DNA of 64,000 bases from Phormidium sp. FACHB-1136 (GCF_014697375.1 NZ_JACJRS010000007.1:28489-92488), one strand, 5' to 3'; shown: positions 17,023 through 26,403, numbered from the stretch's first letter. Notes: generated by a model from the letters alone, not told the origin. Program-made: numbers and translations.

Positions 17023-18834
17023 CTAAAAGTCTTCCCGTTCGCGGATGGCTTGGGTGACGCGCTCAACCACCTCGCGGACGGGAGTGGCCCCTAGCTCACC
17101 CTGGGCGCGGGTGCGGATACTGAGGGTGTTGGTGTCCACTTCCTTGGCCCCAATCACCGCCATGATCGGCACTTTTGCCTTTTCGGCATTGCGTACCATT
17201 TTGCCGAGGCGGTCGCCACTGGCATCCACCACCACTCGCACACCCTGGGCCAAAAGCTGGTCGGCCACGGACTGGGCGAAGCTGGCCTGTTCCTCGGTAA
17301 CGGGCAGCAGCCTCATCTGTTCGGGGGATAGCCACAGGGGGAAGTCTCCGGCGTATTCCTCAATCAAAATGCCGATCAACCGTTCCAGGGAGCCAAAGGG
17401 GGCGCGGTGGATCATCACTGGCCGTTGGCGGGATCCATCCTCGGCCACGTATTCCAGGTCAAAGCGTTCCGGCAGGTTGTAGTCTACCTGTACGGTGCCC
17501 AGTTGCCATTCCCGATCCAGGGCATCCCGCACGATGAAGTCTAGCTTGGGGCCGTAGAAGGCCGCTTCACCAATGCCCTCAAAGTGCTGCATTCCCAGGG
17601 TTTCCACGGCGCGGCGGATGGCGTTTTCGGCCTTGTTCCAGGCGTCCTCGGAACCAATGTACTTGTCGGAAGCGGGATCCCGGAAGCTCAGCCGCGCCCG
17701 GAAGGACGTATCCAGCTTCAGCGCCCGCAGGGTGGACTGGATCAAATCCACCACCTTGAGAAATTCGTCGTCCAACTGGTCGGGGGTAACAAACAGGTGG
17801 GCATCGTCCTGGGTAAAGCCTCGCACCCGTGTCAGTCCACCCAGTTCGCCGGATTGCTCGTAGCGGTAGACGGTGCCAAACTCCGCCAAGCGCAGGGGCA
17901 ATTCCCGGTAGGAGCGCAGGGAGGACTTGTAGATCTGGATGTGGAAGGGGCAGTTCATCGCCTTTAGCACAAAGCCCTCGTCCTCGGTCTCGCCCATCAT
18001 GGGGAACAGGTCGTCTTTGTATTTCTGCCAGTGGCCGGAGGTTTTGAACAAATCCACCCGGCCAATGTGGGGCGTTACCACGGGCAGATAGCCCCGCTTT
18101 ACCTGCTCCTGCTTCAGGAAATTTTCCAGGGTTTCCCGCAGCACGGTTCCCTTGGGCGTCCACAGGGGCAACCCTGGCCCCACCTCGTCAGCAAAAATAA
18201 ACAGACCCAATTCCTTGCCCAGCTTGCGGTGATCCCGCCGTTTGGCCTCCTCCCGCCGCCGCTGATACTCCTGCAACTGTTCTGGGGTTTCCCACGCGGT
18301 GCCGTAGATGCGCTGGAGTTGTGCCCGTTTCTCGTCGCCGCGCCAGTAGGCCCCGGCCACGCTCTCCAAGTCAAAGGCTTTAGGATTCAGGTCAGCCGTG
18401 GTGGCGACGTGCGGCCCCGCACAGAGATCCCACCAGTCCTCCCCCAGGTGATACAGGGTAATGGGTTCCTGAAGGTCTTGCAGAATTTCCAGCTTGTAGG
18501 GCTCCCCTAGGGCTTCGATGCGACGCTGAGCCTCCTCCCGCGTCACGGTTTCTGGCACCACGGGCAGCTTTTTGTTGATGATCTTGATCATCTCCTTCTT
18601 AATCGCCTTCAAATCCGCCTCGGTGAAGGGTTCCGGGCTATCGAAGTCGTAGTAGAAGCCGTAGTCGATCCAGGGGCCAATGGTGACCTGCGCCTTGGGG
18701 AACAACTTCTGCACCGCCATCGCCATCACATGGGAAAAGGTGTGGCGAATCCGCTTCAGTGCCTCTGATTCGCTGGTGCGGGGCAGCACCATAGGCTGGC
18801 TATCGGCGGGAACGGAGGGGGCGGAGGAAGCCAT
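17023..18834 (-). CDS. thrS: Threonyl-tRNA synthetase
   Basis: Class II synthetase charging tRNA-Thr. Zinc-site region LKAMNCPFH, motif 2 EFGTVYRYEQSGELGGLTRVRGF and motif 3 GSLERLIGILIEEY are all visible, preceded by an editing/second additional domain region (HTFSHVMAMAVQKLFP) and followed by an anticodon-binding domain. At 603 aa it begins near the editing domain and lacks the N-terminal TGS domain, as is usual for cyanobacterial ThrRS. ATG at 18834 gives the expected short Ser/Pro-rich start before LPRTSESE. No T-box was noticed in the leader. Confidence 0.95.
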   Translation of the reverse strand: MASSAPSVPADSQPMVLPRTSESEALKRIRHTFSHVMAMAVQKLFPKAQVTIGPWIDYGFYYDFDSPEPFTEADLKAIKKEMIKIINKKLPVVPETVTREEAQRRIEALGEPYKLEILQDLQEPITLYHLGEDWWDLCAGPHVATTADLNPKAFDLESVAGAYWRGDEKRAQLQRIYGTAWETPEQLQEYQRRREEAKRRDHRKLGKELGLFIFADEVGPGLPLWTPKGTVLRETLENFLKQEQVKRGYLPVVTPHIGRVDLFKTSGHWQKYKDDLFPMMGETEDEGFVLKAMNCPFHIQIYKSSLRSYRELPLRLAEFGTVYRYEQSGELGGLTRVRGFTQDDAHLFVTPDQLDDEFLKVVDLIQSTLRALKLDTSFRARLSFRDPASDKYIGSEDAWNKAENAIRRAVETLGMQHFEGIGEAAFYGPKLDFIVRDALDREWQLGTVQVDYNLPERFDLEYVAEDGSRQRPVMIHRAPFGSLERLIGILIEEYAGDFPLWLSPEQMRLLPVTEEQASFAQSVADQLLAQGVRVVVDASGDRLGKMVRNAEKAKVPIMAVIGAKEVDTNTLSIRTRAQGELGATPVREVVERVTQAIREREDF

Positions 18835-19278
18835 GGGTCAACAATTTGAAATATAAAAAGACTAGACCTAGTTTAGCGACTAATGTTGAGCGATTAAGCC
18901 TTCTGGACAGATGTTCTTGGGCTAAAGTACGGGTTTCCCTACCCAAACTGGACGGCTCCCTGATCCATTGCACCCAAAATGCGCTAGGGTAGGGCTATGC
19001 TCAAGCATCCCCCTAGGCAAAAGGTGGGTTAGGTGAGTATAGTGTGGACGGCGCAATAGGTAAGTAACCCTAGTATTTATTTCTAGAGCTTACCTCTAGC
19101 ACTTGAAAGCAGATCGCACGAATCGGATTTTCTGTCATTCCAATCAACGTTTGACTGTTTTCCGTAATCTTGTGCTATCCTTGCTTCTCAGAGTGCAAGC
19201 TTAGACCTAGCGCAAGTTTCAAGTCTGTGCAGGCTAACGTTTTCACCGCAATATCGAAGAGCTTTTTTAACAGAAAAT
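18835..19278. other. Divergent intergenic region (thrS / DUF4327)
   Basis: 444 bp without a gene. It contains the possible promoter at 19151-19181. The part near thrS is AT-rich, with no leader structure that I can support. Confidence 0.4.
19151..19181 (+). promoter_or_regulatory. Candidate promoter of the DUF4327 gene
   Basis: TTGACT (19151-19156) and TATCCT (19176-19181) separated by 19 bp, about 98 bp before the ATG. Spacing is longer than ideal. Confidence 0.35.
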
Positions 19279-19518
19279 ATGGTTGAACTAACTGCCGACG
19301 TAGCTGTCGTCCACCATCCCATGGTGAAATTTCAGCGACAAGTCGAGTCTTTGGTGAAAAAGTCCAAAATGGTTAAGCCCAGCGACCCCATTTGGAAAAT
19401 TGCCCTCCTGTTTGGCGATGATTGGGCACATTGGAAAAAGGAACTGGAAGAGTTTGACTTTTCCACCCAAGACCCCATCGCCGACCTGCTAGCCGTCCAA
19501 ACCTGGGAAGAAGATTAG
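19279..19518 (+). CDS. DUF4327-like small protein
   Basis: A 79-aa acidic protein. The pattern FQRQVESLVKKSKMVKPSDPIWKI, then GDDWAHWKKELEEFDF and DPIADLLAVQTWEED resembles the cyanobacterial DUF4327 family (short proteins ending in an IADLL.xEEW/D element). No signal peptide, membrane helix or metal-binding site. Function unknown. Single gene followed by an 8-bp hairpin. Confidence 0.7.
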   Translation: MVELTADVAVVHHPMVKFQRQVESLVKKSKMVKPSDPIWKIALLFGDDWAHWKKELEEFDFSTQDPIADLLAVQTWEED

Positions 19519-19540
19519 TCTGTCCTCAAGGGGGACAGAC
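19518..19540 (+). terminator. Hairpin after the DUF4327 gene
   Basis: GTCTGTCC (19518-19525) pairs with GGACAGAC (19533-19540); the following T content is weak. It starts at the last base of the stop codon. Confidence 0.5.
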
Positions 19541-19837
19541 ACTTTATAGGATCAGCCGTAGGGTGCAAACGCTAAAACGAGGCTAGCGCCAACGCGACGC
19601 AATGCACCATCGAGAAATCCAACCCCAGCGGCCAAACCCAGTCAATTTGTGTGGACACACCACCACAGCCGGATCTAGCCCGATCCAATTGGGCCTAATC
19701 GAGACGCTGGGGAACCGCTCTCCAGCGTTTTTGTTATTAGGATGCGATGGGCTGAAGGCCACCCCTAGGTTCGGCATACTCGCCTTAGGGATCGGTAACG
19801 AAGGGGCTAGGATAGGGAAGCCGTATGGAGGCGACTT
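19519..19837. other. Intergenic region with an unexplained terminator
   Basis: 319 bp with no supported reading frame. Contains the hairpin at 19518 and, 164 bp later, a second hairpin with a T run at 19704-19732; the segment between could be a small RNA or a long leader. Confidence 0.4.
19704..19732 (+). terminator. Intrinsic terminator with no gene directly upstream
   Basis: ACGCTGG (19704-19710) pairs with CCAGCGT (19722-19728), followed by TTTTTG. The nearest upstream plus-strand gene ends 186 bp earlier and already has a hairpin. Confidence 0.6.
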
Positions 19838-20776
19838 GTGTTTTTTAGCGTTGTCATTCCCACCTACAACCGTTTGCCGATTTTAGAGAAATGTCTGCGG
19901 GCGCTGGATCAGCAAACCTACGATTCCACCTTGATCGCAGGCTACGAGGTGGTGGTGGTAGACGATGGCTCCACCGATGGCACCGTGGCTTGGCTGCGGC
20001 AACACCAGGGGGAACTGCCCCATATGGTGCTGTTTGAGCAAGACCACAAAGGCCCCGCCGCCGCCCGCAACCTGGGGGTTGAAAAAGCCCAGGGCGACAC
20101 GATTATCTTTATCGACAGCGATTTGGTGGTGTTGGAAGGCTTTTTGCAATCCCACGCCGCCGCCCTGCAAGTGGCCCAGGCCCAGGCGGGTCACGACCGC
20201 TTTTTTACCTACGGACGGGTGGTGAATACGGCCAATTTCGACAACCCCACTAGCGAACCCTACAAAATCACCGACTATTCCCAGGCCTTTTTTGCCACGG
20301 GCAACGTTGCCATTGCCAAGCGCTGGCTGATGGAAGCGGGCCTATTTGACACCCAGTTCACCCTCTACGGCTGGGAAGACTTGGAATTGGGGGTGCGGCT
20401 GAAAAACCTGGGCCTGTCTCTGATCAAAGTCCCGGAAGCGGTGGGCTACCACTGGCACCCGCCCTTTGCACTGGAAGACGTGCCCTCATTGATTGACAAG
20501 GAAATTCAGCGGGGTCGCATGGGGGTTCTGTTCTACCAAAAACACCCCACCCGCGAAGTGCGCATGATGATTCAAATGACCGGGCTGCACCGAATTCTAT
20601 GGGGTGTGCTCTCCCTCGGCGGACGGCTGAACGAACACACCCTTGCCCCCCTATTGCGCTGGCTGATTGCCCAGGGGAAACCCCAACTCGCCCTGGAAGT
20701 GGCGCGAGTATTCCTCAACTGGTACAACGTCCAGGGGGTCTACGCCGCCTACGCCGAAATGCAGCAGGAAGGATAA
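19838..20776 (+). CDS. Family 2 glycosyltransferase
   Basis: Cytoplasmic GT-A glycosyltransferase using a nucleotide-sugar donor. SVVIPTYNR opens the domain, VVVDDGSTDGT binds the nucleotide, IFIDSDL carries the DxD metal motif, and YGWEDLELGVRLK provides the ED catalytic-base motif of chondroitin-synthase-like members (GT2/GT27-C combination). No membrane helix, so the acceptor is probably assembled on the cytoplasmic face. Start is GTG at 19838 with GGAGG seven bases upstream. Acceptor and donor cannot be named. Confidence 0.85.
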   Translation: MFFSVVIPTYNRLPILEKCLRALDQQTYDSTLIAGYEVVVVDDGSTDGTVAWLRQHQGELPHMVLFEQDHKGPAAARNLGVEKAQGDTIIFIDSDLVVLEGFLQSHAAALQVAQAQAGHDRFFTYGRVVNTANFDNPTSEPYKITDYSQAFFATGNVAIAKRWLMEAGLFDTQFTLYGWEDLELGVRLKNLGLSLIKVPEAVGYHWHPPFALEDVPSLIDKEIQRGRMGVLFYQKHPTREVRMMIQMTGLHRILWGVLSLGGRLNEHTLAPLLRWLIAQGKPQLALEVARVFLNWYNVQGVYAAYAEMQQEG

Positions 20777-20794
20777 AGGCAGCGGAAAGGATAG

Positions 20795-20813
20795 CCACAC
20801 GAGAAGGGTGTGG
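20795..20813. terminator. Weak hairpin between convergent genes
   Basis: CCACAC and GTGTGG around a 7-base loop, lacking a T tract, between the glycosyltransferase and NACHT genes. Confidence 0.3.
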
Positions 20814-20816
20814 AGC

Positions 20817-22688
20817 CTATAGGGTCGTCCAGCGATCCCTCAGGAGGGGATGGATGAACTGGTAGCGACGGCCCACCCGTTGCAGCAGATGATATTCGCA
20901 GCAGGTATCCAGAAAACGGGCATAGTTCCAGGGAATGGCGTTGGCTTTAAACAGCACTAGACGCAGGGCAAAATGCTGGGCACAGATGAGGGCGCTATCG
21001 AAAATAGTGGCCCAGAGGGTAATCGATCCAATGATTTTTAAGCTGTGAATGAAGGTAGTTATTTCAATCGGAATTGGCCCTGGTAGTGGGCTAAACCAAA
21101 CCAGTGGAGCGACCTTGAGAAACAGCAAAAAGGGTAGAAAGATAACGGTGGTTCTGAGTAAATAAAGCAGAGCAGACTGAATGCCTTGATTAGGCTGGGC
21201 ATGAACCAAAATATCCGACTCTAGATAGCGATTGACTTTGGCGACCAGGCTACCAAGCAACCAGCTTGGCAGGGCTACGGTAGCGCGAGCCAGGACAATC
21301 ACAAGCATACCGATTAGGAAAACAAAAATCCCTCTCACAACGCCCTGCCCACCGAGGGCAGCCAGGAGTCCAATGATGAGGGCAAAAATCACGAGGTAGT
21401 TAATTTGCCGAACAAAAATAAACCGCATAAGACCAATGGTGTCGGCTTGGATATGGAGGGGATCAATGGCATCATCACCTCGCCTAAGAATGAACAGACT
21501 GGTAATACAACTCAGTGCAAAAATCCCAGATCCAGGGCCAATAAATAGCCCAAATACTAGGCCACCCATCCAACCAAAAAATAGCCCCCCTAGCACCGTG
21601 TATTGAATAGTCTGGCGGCGGTTTCTGAGTAGGTTAGGCTGCATTCTATCAATGGAAAATTCATGTTCGGCCTGCTCATTAATATGTCGGGCCAGCCAGC
21701 CCAGCCAGTGCCGCATATTCTGGGCAGAAATCGGGTATTTAGGGGGCGAACCTAGGGTTGTTGGATGATGCAATTGCTGCTGAATAAAGCGATCCAGCAC
21801 CGTGTTTTGTTGGGCCTCGTTAGCGAGGTCGGTATCCCAGTCTGCGGGATCGAAGTGAGAATACGTCGCGATCAGTAGATTAAGCCAAAGGGGGATCTGC
21901 ACTAGGGGTAGCCATGCGGGCCATCGCTGCACCTCAACCCAAAGGGCATCCTGTTGGAGAACCGTGAGGTAGGCTTCAACTTGAACGGGAGTGAGTGGCT
22001 CTAACCTGAGGTGGGTTGGGAGGGCGAGGGTGTTGGGGCTGGGGTCGGTATCGTGGCCACCGCAGCAAATCACCAAGGGACGGAGGGGCTGGCTGAGCCA
22101 AGCGTTGAGGGCGAGGATGGCGGCTTCGTGGCGATGGGGGGCCAGATCATCGAAGCCATCCAGCATCGGTAACAGACGGTTGGCCCCTAGCCAGTGATGG
22201 GCCAGGGATCGCGATACGCCATACTTCACCTGCAACTCCAGCCGCAGCCAGTCCTCCAGGGATTGGGCCTCGGCATCCCAGGAGGCGAGGTGAAAGAGGA
22301 CGGGTAGGGGGCACGTGGAATCTTGCTGGGCTTGCTGAAGGAGATCTGCCGCCAGTTCCAGCAGTAGGGTGGTTTTGCCGATGCCCGCTGGGCCTGAAAT
22401 CTGCAACCTGGGGTGGGTGACCTGGATCACCCCTTGGGCCAACGCCTTCCCGTCGATCTCGTCGATCTGGGTGGGCTGGGTATCGAGGAATAGGGATCCC
22501 CGGCGAGGCAGTACTAGAGGGGGATCGTCTGTGCCCAGGATTTGCCAAAGACGCTGGTGTAGGGATTGTTCTAGGCGATGGTGAACTTCTTGTCTGACCC
22601 CTGCCAGCAAAAGCCCCTCACAGGTCAACGGATCCCGCTGGGGAGCAAGGCGCTGGGGGACGGCGGCGATGAGGTTTGGCACTCTCAT
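20817..22688 (-). CDS. NACHT NTPase with C-terminal membrane segments
   Basis: STAND-type signalling NTPase. Walker A GPAGIGKTT is at 99-107 and Walker B LPMLDGFDD at 173-181, with the extra acidic residue typical of NACHT. Residues about 350-560 hold several hydrophobic segments (GGLFFGWMGGLVFGLFIGPG, ALIIGLLAALGGQG and others), and the tail ends FLDTCCEYHLLQRVGRRYQFIHPLLRD, a motif common in cyanobacterial NACHT proteins. The start ATG overlaps the lipase stop as ATGA, so translation is probably coupled. Base composition in the membrane half is visibly lower in GC than the neighbours. It might sense stress or infection; this is inferred from the fold. Confidence 0.85.
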   Translation of the reverse strand: MRVPNLIAAVPQRLAPQRDPLTCEGLLLAGVRQEVHHRLEQSLHQRLWQILGTDDPPLVLPRRGSLFLDTQPTQIDEIDGKALAQGVIQVTHPRLQISGPAGIGKTTLLLELAADLLQQAQQDSTCPLPVLFHLASWDAEAQSLEDWLRLELQVKYGVSRSLAHHWLGANRLLPMLDGFDDLAPHRHEAAILALNAWLSQPLRPLVICCGGHDTDPSPNTLALPTHLRLEPLTPVQVEAYLTVLQQDALWVEVQRWPAWLPLVQIPLWLNLLIATYSHFDPADWDTDLANEAQQNTVLDRFIQQQLHHPTTLGSPPKYPISAQNMRHWLGWLARHINEQAEHEFSIDRMQPNLLRNRRQTIQYTVLGGLFFGWMGGLVFGLFIGPGSGIFALSCITSLFILRRGDDAIDPLHIQADTIGLMRFIFVRQINYLVIFALIIGLLAALGGQGVVRGIFVFLIGMLVIVLARATVALPSWLLGSLVAKVNRYLESDILVHAQPNQGIQSALLYLLRTTVIFLPFLLFLKVAPLVWFSPLPGPIPIEITTFIHSLKIIGSITLWATIFDSALICAQHFALRLVLFKANAIPWNYARFLDTCCEYHLLQRVGRRYQFIHPLLRDRWTTL

Positions 22689-23872
22689 CCTTGCCTCAAG
22701 TCCAGCGGCAAGTTCACAAATTGACCGTTATTGGGAATTTCGGCCTGTTGACCAATGGCGTTACGATACACGTCGATTAAATGGTTGGGGGCAATATCCC
22801 CATGGTGAGACAGGAACGACCACTGTTCGCCCGCGTGCATAAAGTTGACAATCAGCAGATTACTGAGGGGCGTCATCGGCACCATGTCGGCCAGGTTCAC
22901 CACCCGGTAGTGGTTGGGCAAGAGCTTGCTGTGGTTTTCCACAAAGGTGAGGTCGCCGACGCGGGGGGTGCCGTAGGTGTAGATATGCAGGTTGGGCTGA
23001 AAGTCGGGATAGTGCAATGCCATATCCATCGCCGCCAGGTTGGCCAGGGCACCGCCGAGACTGTGGCCCGAAATCACTAGGGGTTTGGCGGGATCTAGGG
23101 TTTGCACTGCCGCCCTAACGGCCTCGGCTAATTGCTTGAAGTACAGGGTGTGGAAGCCCAGATGCACCTGACCCAGGGGTTCATCCGTCAGCGGGTTCAC
23201 ATAGCTCCGTTGCAACGTCAGCAGGTCGCCCAGGATTTCCAGCCGCCGCTGGGTGCCCCGAAACATCAGCAGGTTAAACGCCTCGGAGGTCAGCAAAAAC
23301 CCGTAATACACCGAAACGGTCTGGTCAATTTGCACCGCCTGTTCCACCTGTTGTTCGATGGCATGCTTGGTGCGCTCGAGCCGCCGTTGCAGACTGGGGG
23401 CATCCTCTGCCTCCGCCATTAGTTCTGCTAGGGGCACCTCAAAGCGAATCCGCTCCTGGGCCTGCTCCAACGCTTTGAACGAGGCCACCTGTTGAAAAGC
23501 CCCAAATCCCGCTTCAGGATAAAACAACAGTTGATCAATCTGGCCGTCATAATCCGCCTGGTATTTGCCCTGGAAATATTGCAGCGTGGCCAGCTTAGCC
23601 GCCACAATCAACTGCTTTGACCAATCGCGATTGTAGGGCTGCGTGGGTGACTGAAGGTTCACCGGGGTTTGCCCCGTAGCCAGCTTTTGCGTGGATTCTA
23701 AATCGGCCTGGTAGGCTTGCTGCACCAAATCTTGGGGGTCATACAACGCCTCTAGGGCCGCCTGTTCGGCCTCAGCCGCACGTTGTTTTAAGGTATTGCG
23801 GCCCATAATGGTTGCCACGGAAGCCCCCAACCCGCCCCAGAGAGCCTGTCGTCGCTTAAATTTCATGGGCAT
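22685..23872 (-). CDS. Class 3 lipase-family protein
   Basis: Alpha/beta hydrolase of the fungal-lipase-like (class 3) family. The nucleophile elbow is VISGHSLGG; the acid is probably D in RVVNLADMVP and the base the histidine of NHLIDVYRNAI. The N-terminus KFKRRQALWGGLGASVATIM looks like a twin-arginine signal or a short anchor, so the enzyme may be exported to the periplasm or thylakoid lumen or attached to a membrane. Its first codons overlap the upstream membrane-protein gene by 17 bp and its stop overlaps the NACHT start by 4 bp. Substrate (galactolipid, phospholipid or other ester) is unknown. Confidence 0.85.
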   Translation of the reverse strand: MPMKFKRRQALWGGLGASVATIMGRNTLKQRAAEAEQAALEALYDPQDLVQQAYQADLESTQKLATGQTPVNLQSPTQPYNRDWSKQLIVAAKLATLQYFQGKYQADYDGQIDQLLFYPEAGFGAFQQVASFKALEQAQERIRFEVPLAELMAEAEDAPSLQRRLERTKHAIEQQVEQAVQIDQTVSVYYGFLLTSEAFNLLMFRGTQRRLEILGDLLTLQRSYVNPLTDEPLGQVHLGFHTLYFKQLAEAVRAAVQTLDPAKPLVISGHSLGGALANLAAMDMALHYPDFQPNLHIYTYGTPRVGDLTFVENHSKLLPNHYRVVNLADMVPMTPLSNLLIVNFMHAGEQWSFLSHHGDIAPNHLIDVYRNAIGQQAEIPNNGQFVNLPLDLRQG

Positions 23873-24296
23873 TTCCCCCCTCCTCGGCTAGCCCTGGGGT
23901 GGCCGAACAGCCTGGAGGTAGCGCACTCAGATAGCAATGGTTAACCGCCTGACCCACCGACCAAAACAGGGCAAAAAAGGCGAACCCTGGGGCCAACCCC
24001 GCCAGCTCCGGTACCCGCACCCCCAGAGCCATGCCGAAAAACAATGCCGCAACACTGAGCAACACCGCCCCAGTAAGACCCGCTAACACACTCAGTTTGG
24101 CCACCGCATCCGGGGTGTAGCCCCGCCACAGGCGCAGAATACCCCGCACCATCAGGCCCATCAACACAGGCAGCAGGATAATTTTGACGACGAAGCTGTA
24201 GGGGATGGGCAACAGCGCCACCAACGCCGCCCCCAGGGCATAGTCCACTATCAGCCCCCTCGCTCGGTGATTGAGGCTGGCGGCGGAGTGGGGCAC
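23856..24296 (-). CDS. Small integral membrane protein (lipase-NACHT operon)
   Basis: A 146-aa protein with about four hydrophobic segments (YALGAALVALLPIPYSFVVKIILL, VLMGLMVRGIL, LSVLAGLTGAVLLSVAALFFGMAL, LAPGFAFFALFWSV). I do not recognise the family. First gene of a tightly packed leftward operon; its last codons overlap the start of the lipase. The positively charged loop RLWRGYTPDAVAK is probably cytoplasmic. Confidence 0.7.
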   Translation of the reverse strand: MPHSAASLNHRARGLIVDYALGAALVALLPIPYSFVVKIILLPVLMGLMVRGILRLWRGYTPDAVAKLSVLAGLTGAVLLSVAALFFGMALGVRVPELAGLAPGFAFFALFWSVGQAVNHCYLSALPPGCSATPGLAEEGGNAHEI

Positions 24297-24700
24297 TGTG
24301 GGTTAATCCTTTAGCGTCAAGGGCTCATGCTTAATATATATATCAGCGACCTCCCAAAATCCAATCCTTGCCTCGAATCCGATGATTTTGCCTCAGTGAA
24401 TGAAGTGAAACCCTTACAGGGCAACCTGGGAGCGGTAGCGGCCTTTGGCATCGCTACCATTGCCGTTTACCATCGCCAATGATCTGTTGAGCTTTGCCAC
24501 CGTTGTGGCTACCTCCCTCACCTACGGAGCCACTGCCGAAACCCTGACAACCTCGACCGTATGGGCCTTGTGACGGATAAATCTCAATGGCTTGGGTTAA
24601 GTTGGGAGGATTGGTGAGAATATACTAGGGCACTTTCGAGCCTTTCTGGAGGTATTGTCGCTTCCAGTCAGTCACCAGACTCAAGGATCCAAACCCTACG
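24297..24700. other. Intergenic region with a frameshifted coding remnant
   Basis: 404 bp between divergent genes. A TATATATAT run near 24340 may belong to the promoter of the leftward operon; the middle holds the possible remnant at 24396-24573; the rest shows nothing I can support. Confidence 0.4.
24396..24573 (+). pseudogene. Possible frameshifted small membrane-protein remnant
   Basis: From GTG at 24396 the frame reads EVKPLQGNLGAVAAFGIATIAVYH and then stops; shifting by one base continues as ANDLLSFATVVATSLTYGATAE to a stop at 24571-24573. Together this would be a 58-residue protein with two short hydrophobic stretches. No homologue recognised; could be chance. Confidence 0.25.
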
Positions 24701-25282
24701 ATGACCAAGCCCTGGGTGCAACTGAATACCTACGATCAGTCCTGGTATGACCCAGGTCGGTCTAAGGGGGTGATTTTGTGGTGGTGGCTGCTGCAAGGGG
24801 TGATCTTTCCCCTCACGCTCCACGGTCACCATGCCCCCCGACGGTGGCTATTGCGGCAGTTTGGGGCCACGGTGGGCAAGGGGGTGATGATCCGCCCCAC
24901 GGCCCGATTTACCTATCCCTGGAAAATTACCATTGGCGACTATAGTTGGATTGGCGATGACGTGGTGCTCTACAGCCTAGGGCCAATCACCATTGGCGAT
25001 CACTGTGTGGTGTCCCAAAATAGCTACCTCTGCACTGGAAGTCACGATGTGGGCGACCCCCAGTTTGGCCTTCAGGTGGCCCCCGTGGTGTTGGAAAATG
25101 GTGTCTGGGTGGCGGCGGATTGCTTCCTGGCCCCTGGGGTCACGGTGGGGGCCAATAGTGTCGTTGGCGTCCGCAGCACGGTGTTTCAGTCGCTGCCCCC
25201 TGGCCACATTTGCTACGGCAACCCCTGTCGCGCTGTGCAACCCAGAGTTATGAAAACCCCGCCTCAGCCATCGGAACCCTAA
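24701..25282 (+). CDS. WcaF-like hexapeptide acetyltransferase
   Basis: Left-handed beta-helix acyltransferase of the WcaF type, probably acetylating a sugar in exopolysaccharide or glycan synthesis. Hexapeptide turns run from about residue 65 (VGKGVMIRPTARFTYPWKITIGD, SWIGDDVVLYS) to 180 (VTVGANSVVGVRSTVF), and the active-site histidine is in CTGSHDV. The Trp-rich N-terminus WYDPGRSKGVILWWWLLQ fits this subfamily. It is alone; the family 2 glycosyltransferase 4 kb away may serve the same product, but they are not linked. Confidence 0.85.
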   Translation: MTKPWVQLNTYDQSWYDPGRSKGVILWWWLLQGVIFPLTLHGHHAPRRWLLRQFGATVGKGVMIRPTARFTYPWKITIGDYSWIGDDVVLYSLGPITIGDHCVVSQNSYLCTGSHDVGDPQFGLQVAPVVLENGVWVAADCFLAPGVTVGANSVVGVRSTVFQSLPPGHICYGNPCRAVQPRVMKTPPQPSEP

Positions 25283-25386
25283 CGCCAAGGCAAGGGCCAA
25301 CTAACGCAGCAGCGATGCCACCAACGCGCTGGAAAACCCAGCCGCAGGGAGCATTCGCGTCAGCTAGACCACTTCATACCGATCAT

Positions 25387-26403
25387 CTAGAAAAACCAAC
25401 CGTAGCTATGTAGCCCCTTCCCGAGGATATTCACCCCTAGGTAGCACACCCAGACCACGGCAAACCCAGTAGCCGCCAGAATCGCAGGACGACGCCCCTG
25501 CCAGCCCTTGGTAATGCGAGCATGGAGGTAGGCCGCAAACACCAGCCAGGTGATCAGCGCCCAGGTTTCTTTGGGATCCCAGCTCCAGTAGGATCCCCAG
25601 GCTTCATTGGCCCACACCGCCCCGGCAATGATGCCGATGGTGATGAGGGGAAAGCCCAGGCCAATCATCCGGTAGCTGATGTTATCGAGGGTGTCGGCTA
25701 GGGTGAGGCGTTGGGGCGAAAGTTGGACAGTCTGGCGCGTCAGAACCGCAGGCTTTTCGATCACCGCCGTACCACCGCCGCCAAGGGTAAGTTCCCCAGC
25801 CGCGTCAGCGCTGGCTGGGACGGCCTGGGGCTGGTTGGCCCGTTGAACCTTAAGGTTGCGAAAACCGCCTGTGCCCACGGAACTGCCCTTGAGTTCCACG
25901 GCTTGGCCACGGGTGACGATCAAAAAGGCAATGGCCAGCAAAGACCCCACCAGCAGAGCCGCGTAGCTAATCAGCATGACGCTGACATGCATCATCAACC
26001 AGTTGGATTTGAGGGCGGGCACCAGCGGCTCGGCCCCCTGCATATGGTCGGGCAGGGAGAGGGCGGCAAAGGCGGTGATGGCCATGGCGATGGGGGCGGT
26101 GACGGCTCCCACCAGACGGCTGCGGCTCATGCGCTCGGCCACCAGATGCATGGCGGTGATGCCCCAGGACAGGGCAAACAGCGACTCGTAGAGATTGCTC
26201 ATCGGGAAGTAGCCGGCTTCAATCCAGCGGGCGATGAGCAGGGCCGCGATGGTGAGGTTGCCCACGGCCATCCCGGCGGTACCGAGGCTGGGGAGAAGGC
26301 TGGCCTTGGGAAAAGCGACGCCACACCAGTAGAGCAACATGGTGGCAAACAGCACCGCAAAGGAGGCGTTGTCTAGCCAGCCCTGGAGCGCAATCAAATC
26401 CAT
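25387..26403 (-). CDS. ccsA: Cytochrome c biogenesis protein CcsA (system II)
   Basis: Membrane haem-handling protein of the CcsBA haem lyase, also called CcsB in some annotations. The WWD motif [18 protein letters not shown] is at 269-286; conserved histidines are H139 (MMHVSVM), H294 (YLHAR) and H332. Roughly eight hydrophobic helices span the 338 aa. A hydrophilic loop at about 165-235 is Gly/Pro-rich and longer than in chloroplast relatives. In cyanobacteria it works with Ccs1 to attach haem to cytochrome f, c6 and c550 in the lumen; Ccs1 is not in the window. The gene lies 54 bp after the DUF3352 gene on the same strand. Confidence 0.92.
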   Translation of the reverse strand: MDLIALQGWLDNASFAVLFATMLLYWCGVAFPKASLLPSLGTAGMAVGNLTIAALLIARWIEAGYFPMSNLYESLFALSWGITAMHLVAERMSRSRLVGAVTAPIAMAITAFAALSLPDHMQGAEPLVPALKSNWLMMHVSVMLISYAALLVGSLLAIAFLIVTRGQAVELKGSSVGTGGFRNLKVQRANQPQAVPASADAAGELTLGGGGTAVIEKPAVLTRQTVQLSPQRLTLADTLDNISYRMIGLGFPLITIGIIAGAVWANEAWGSYWSWDPKETWALITWLVFAAYLHARITKGWQGRRPAILAATGFAVVWVCYLGVNILGKGLHSYGWFF

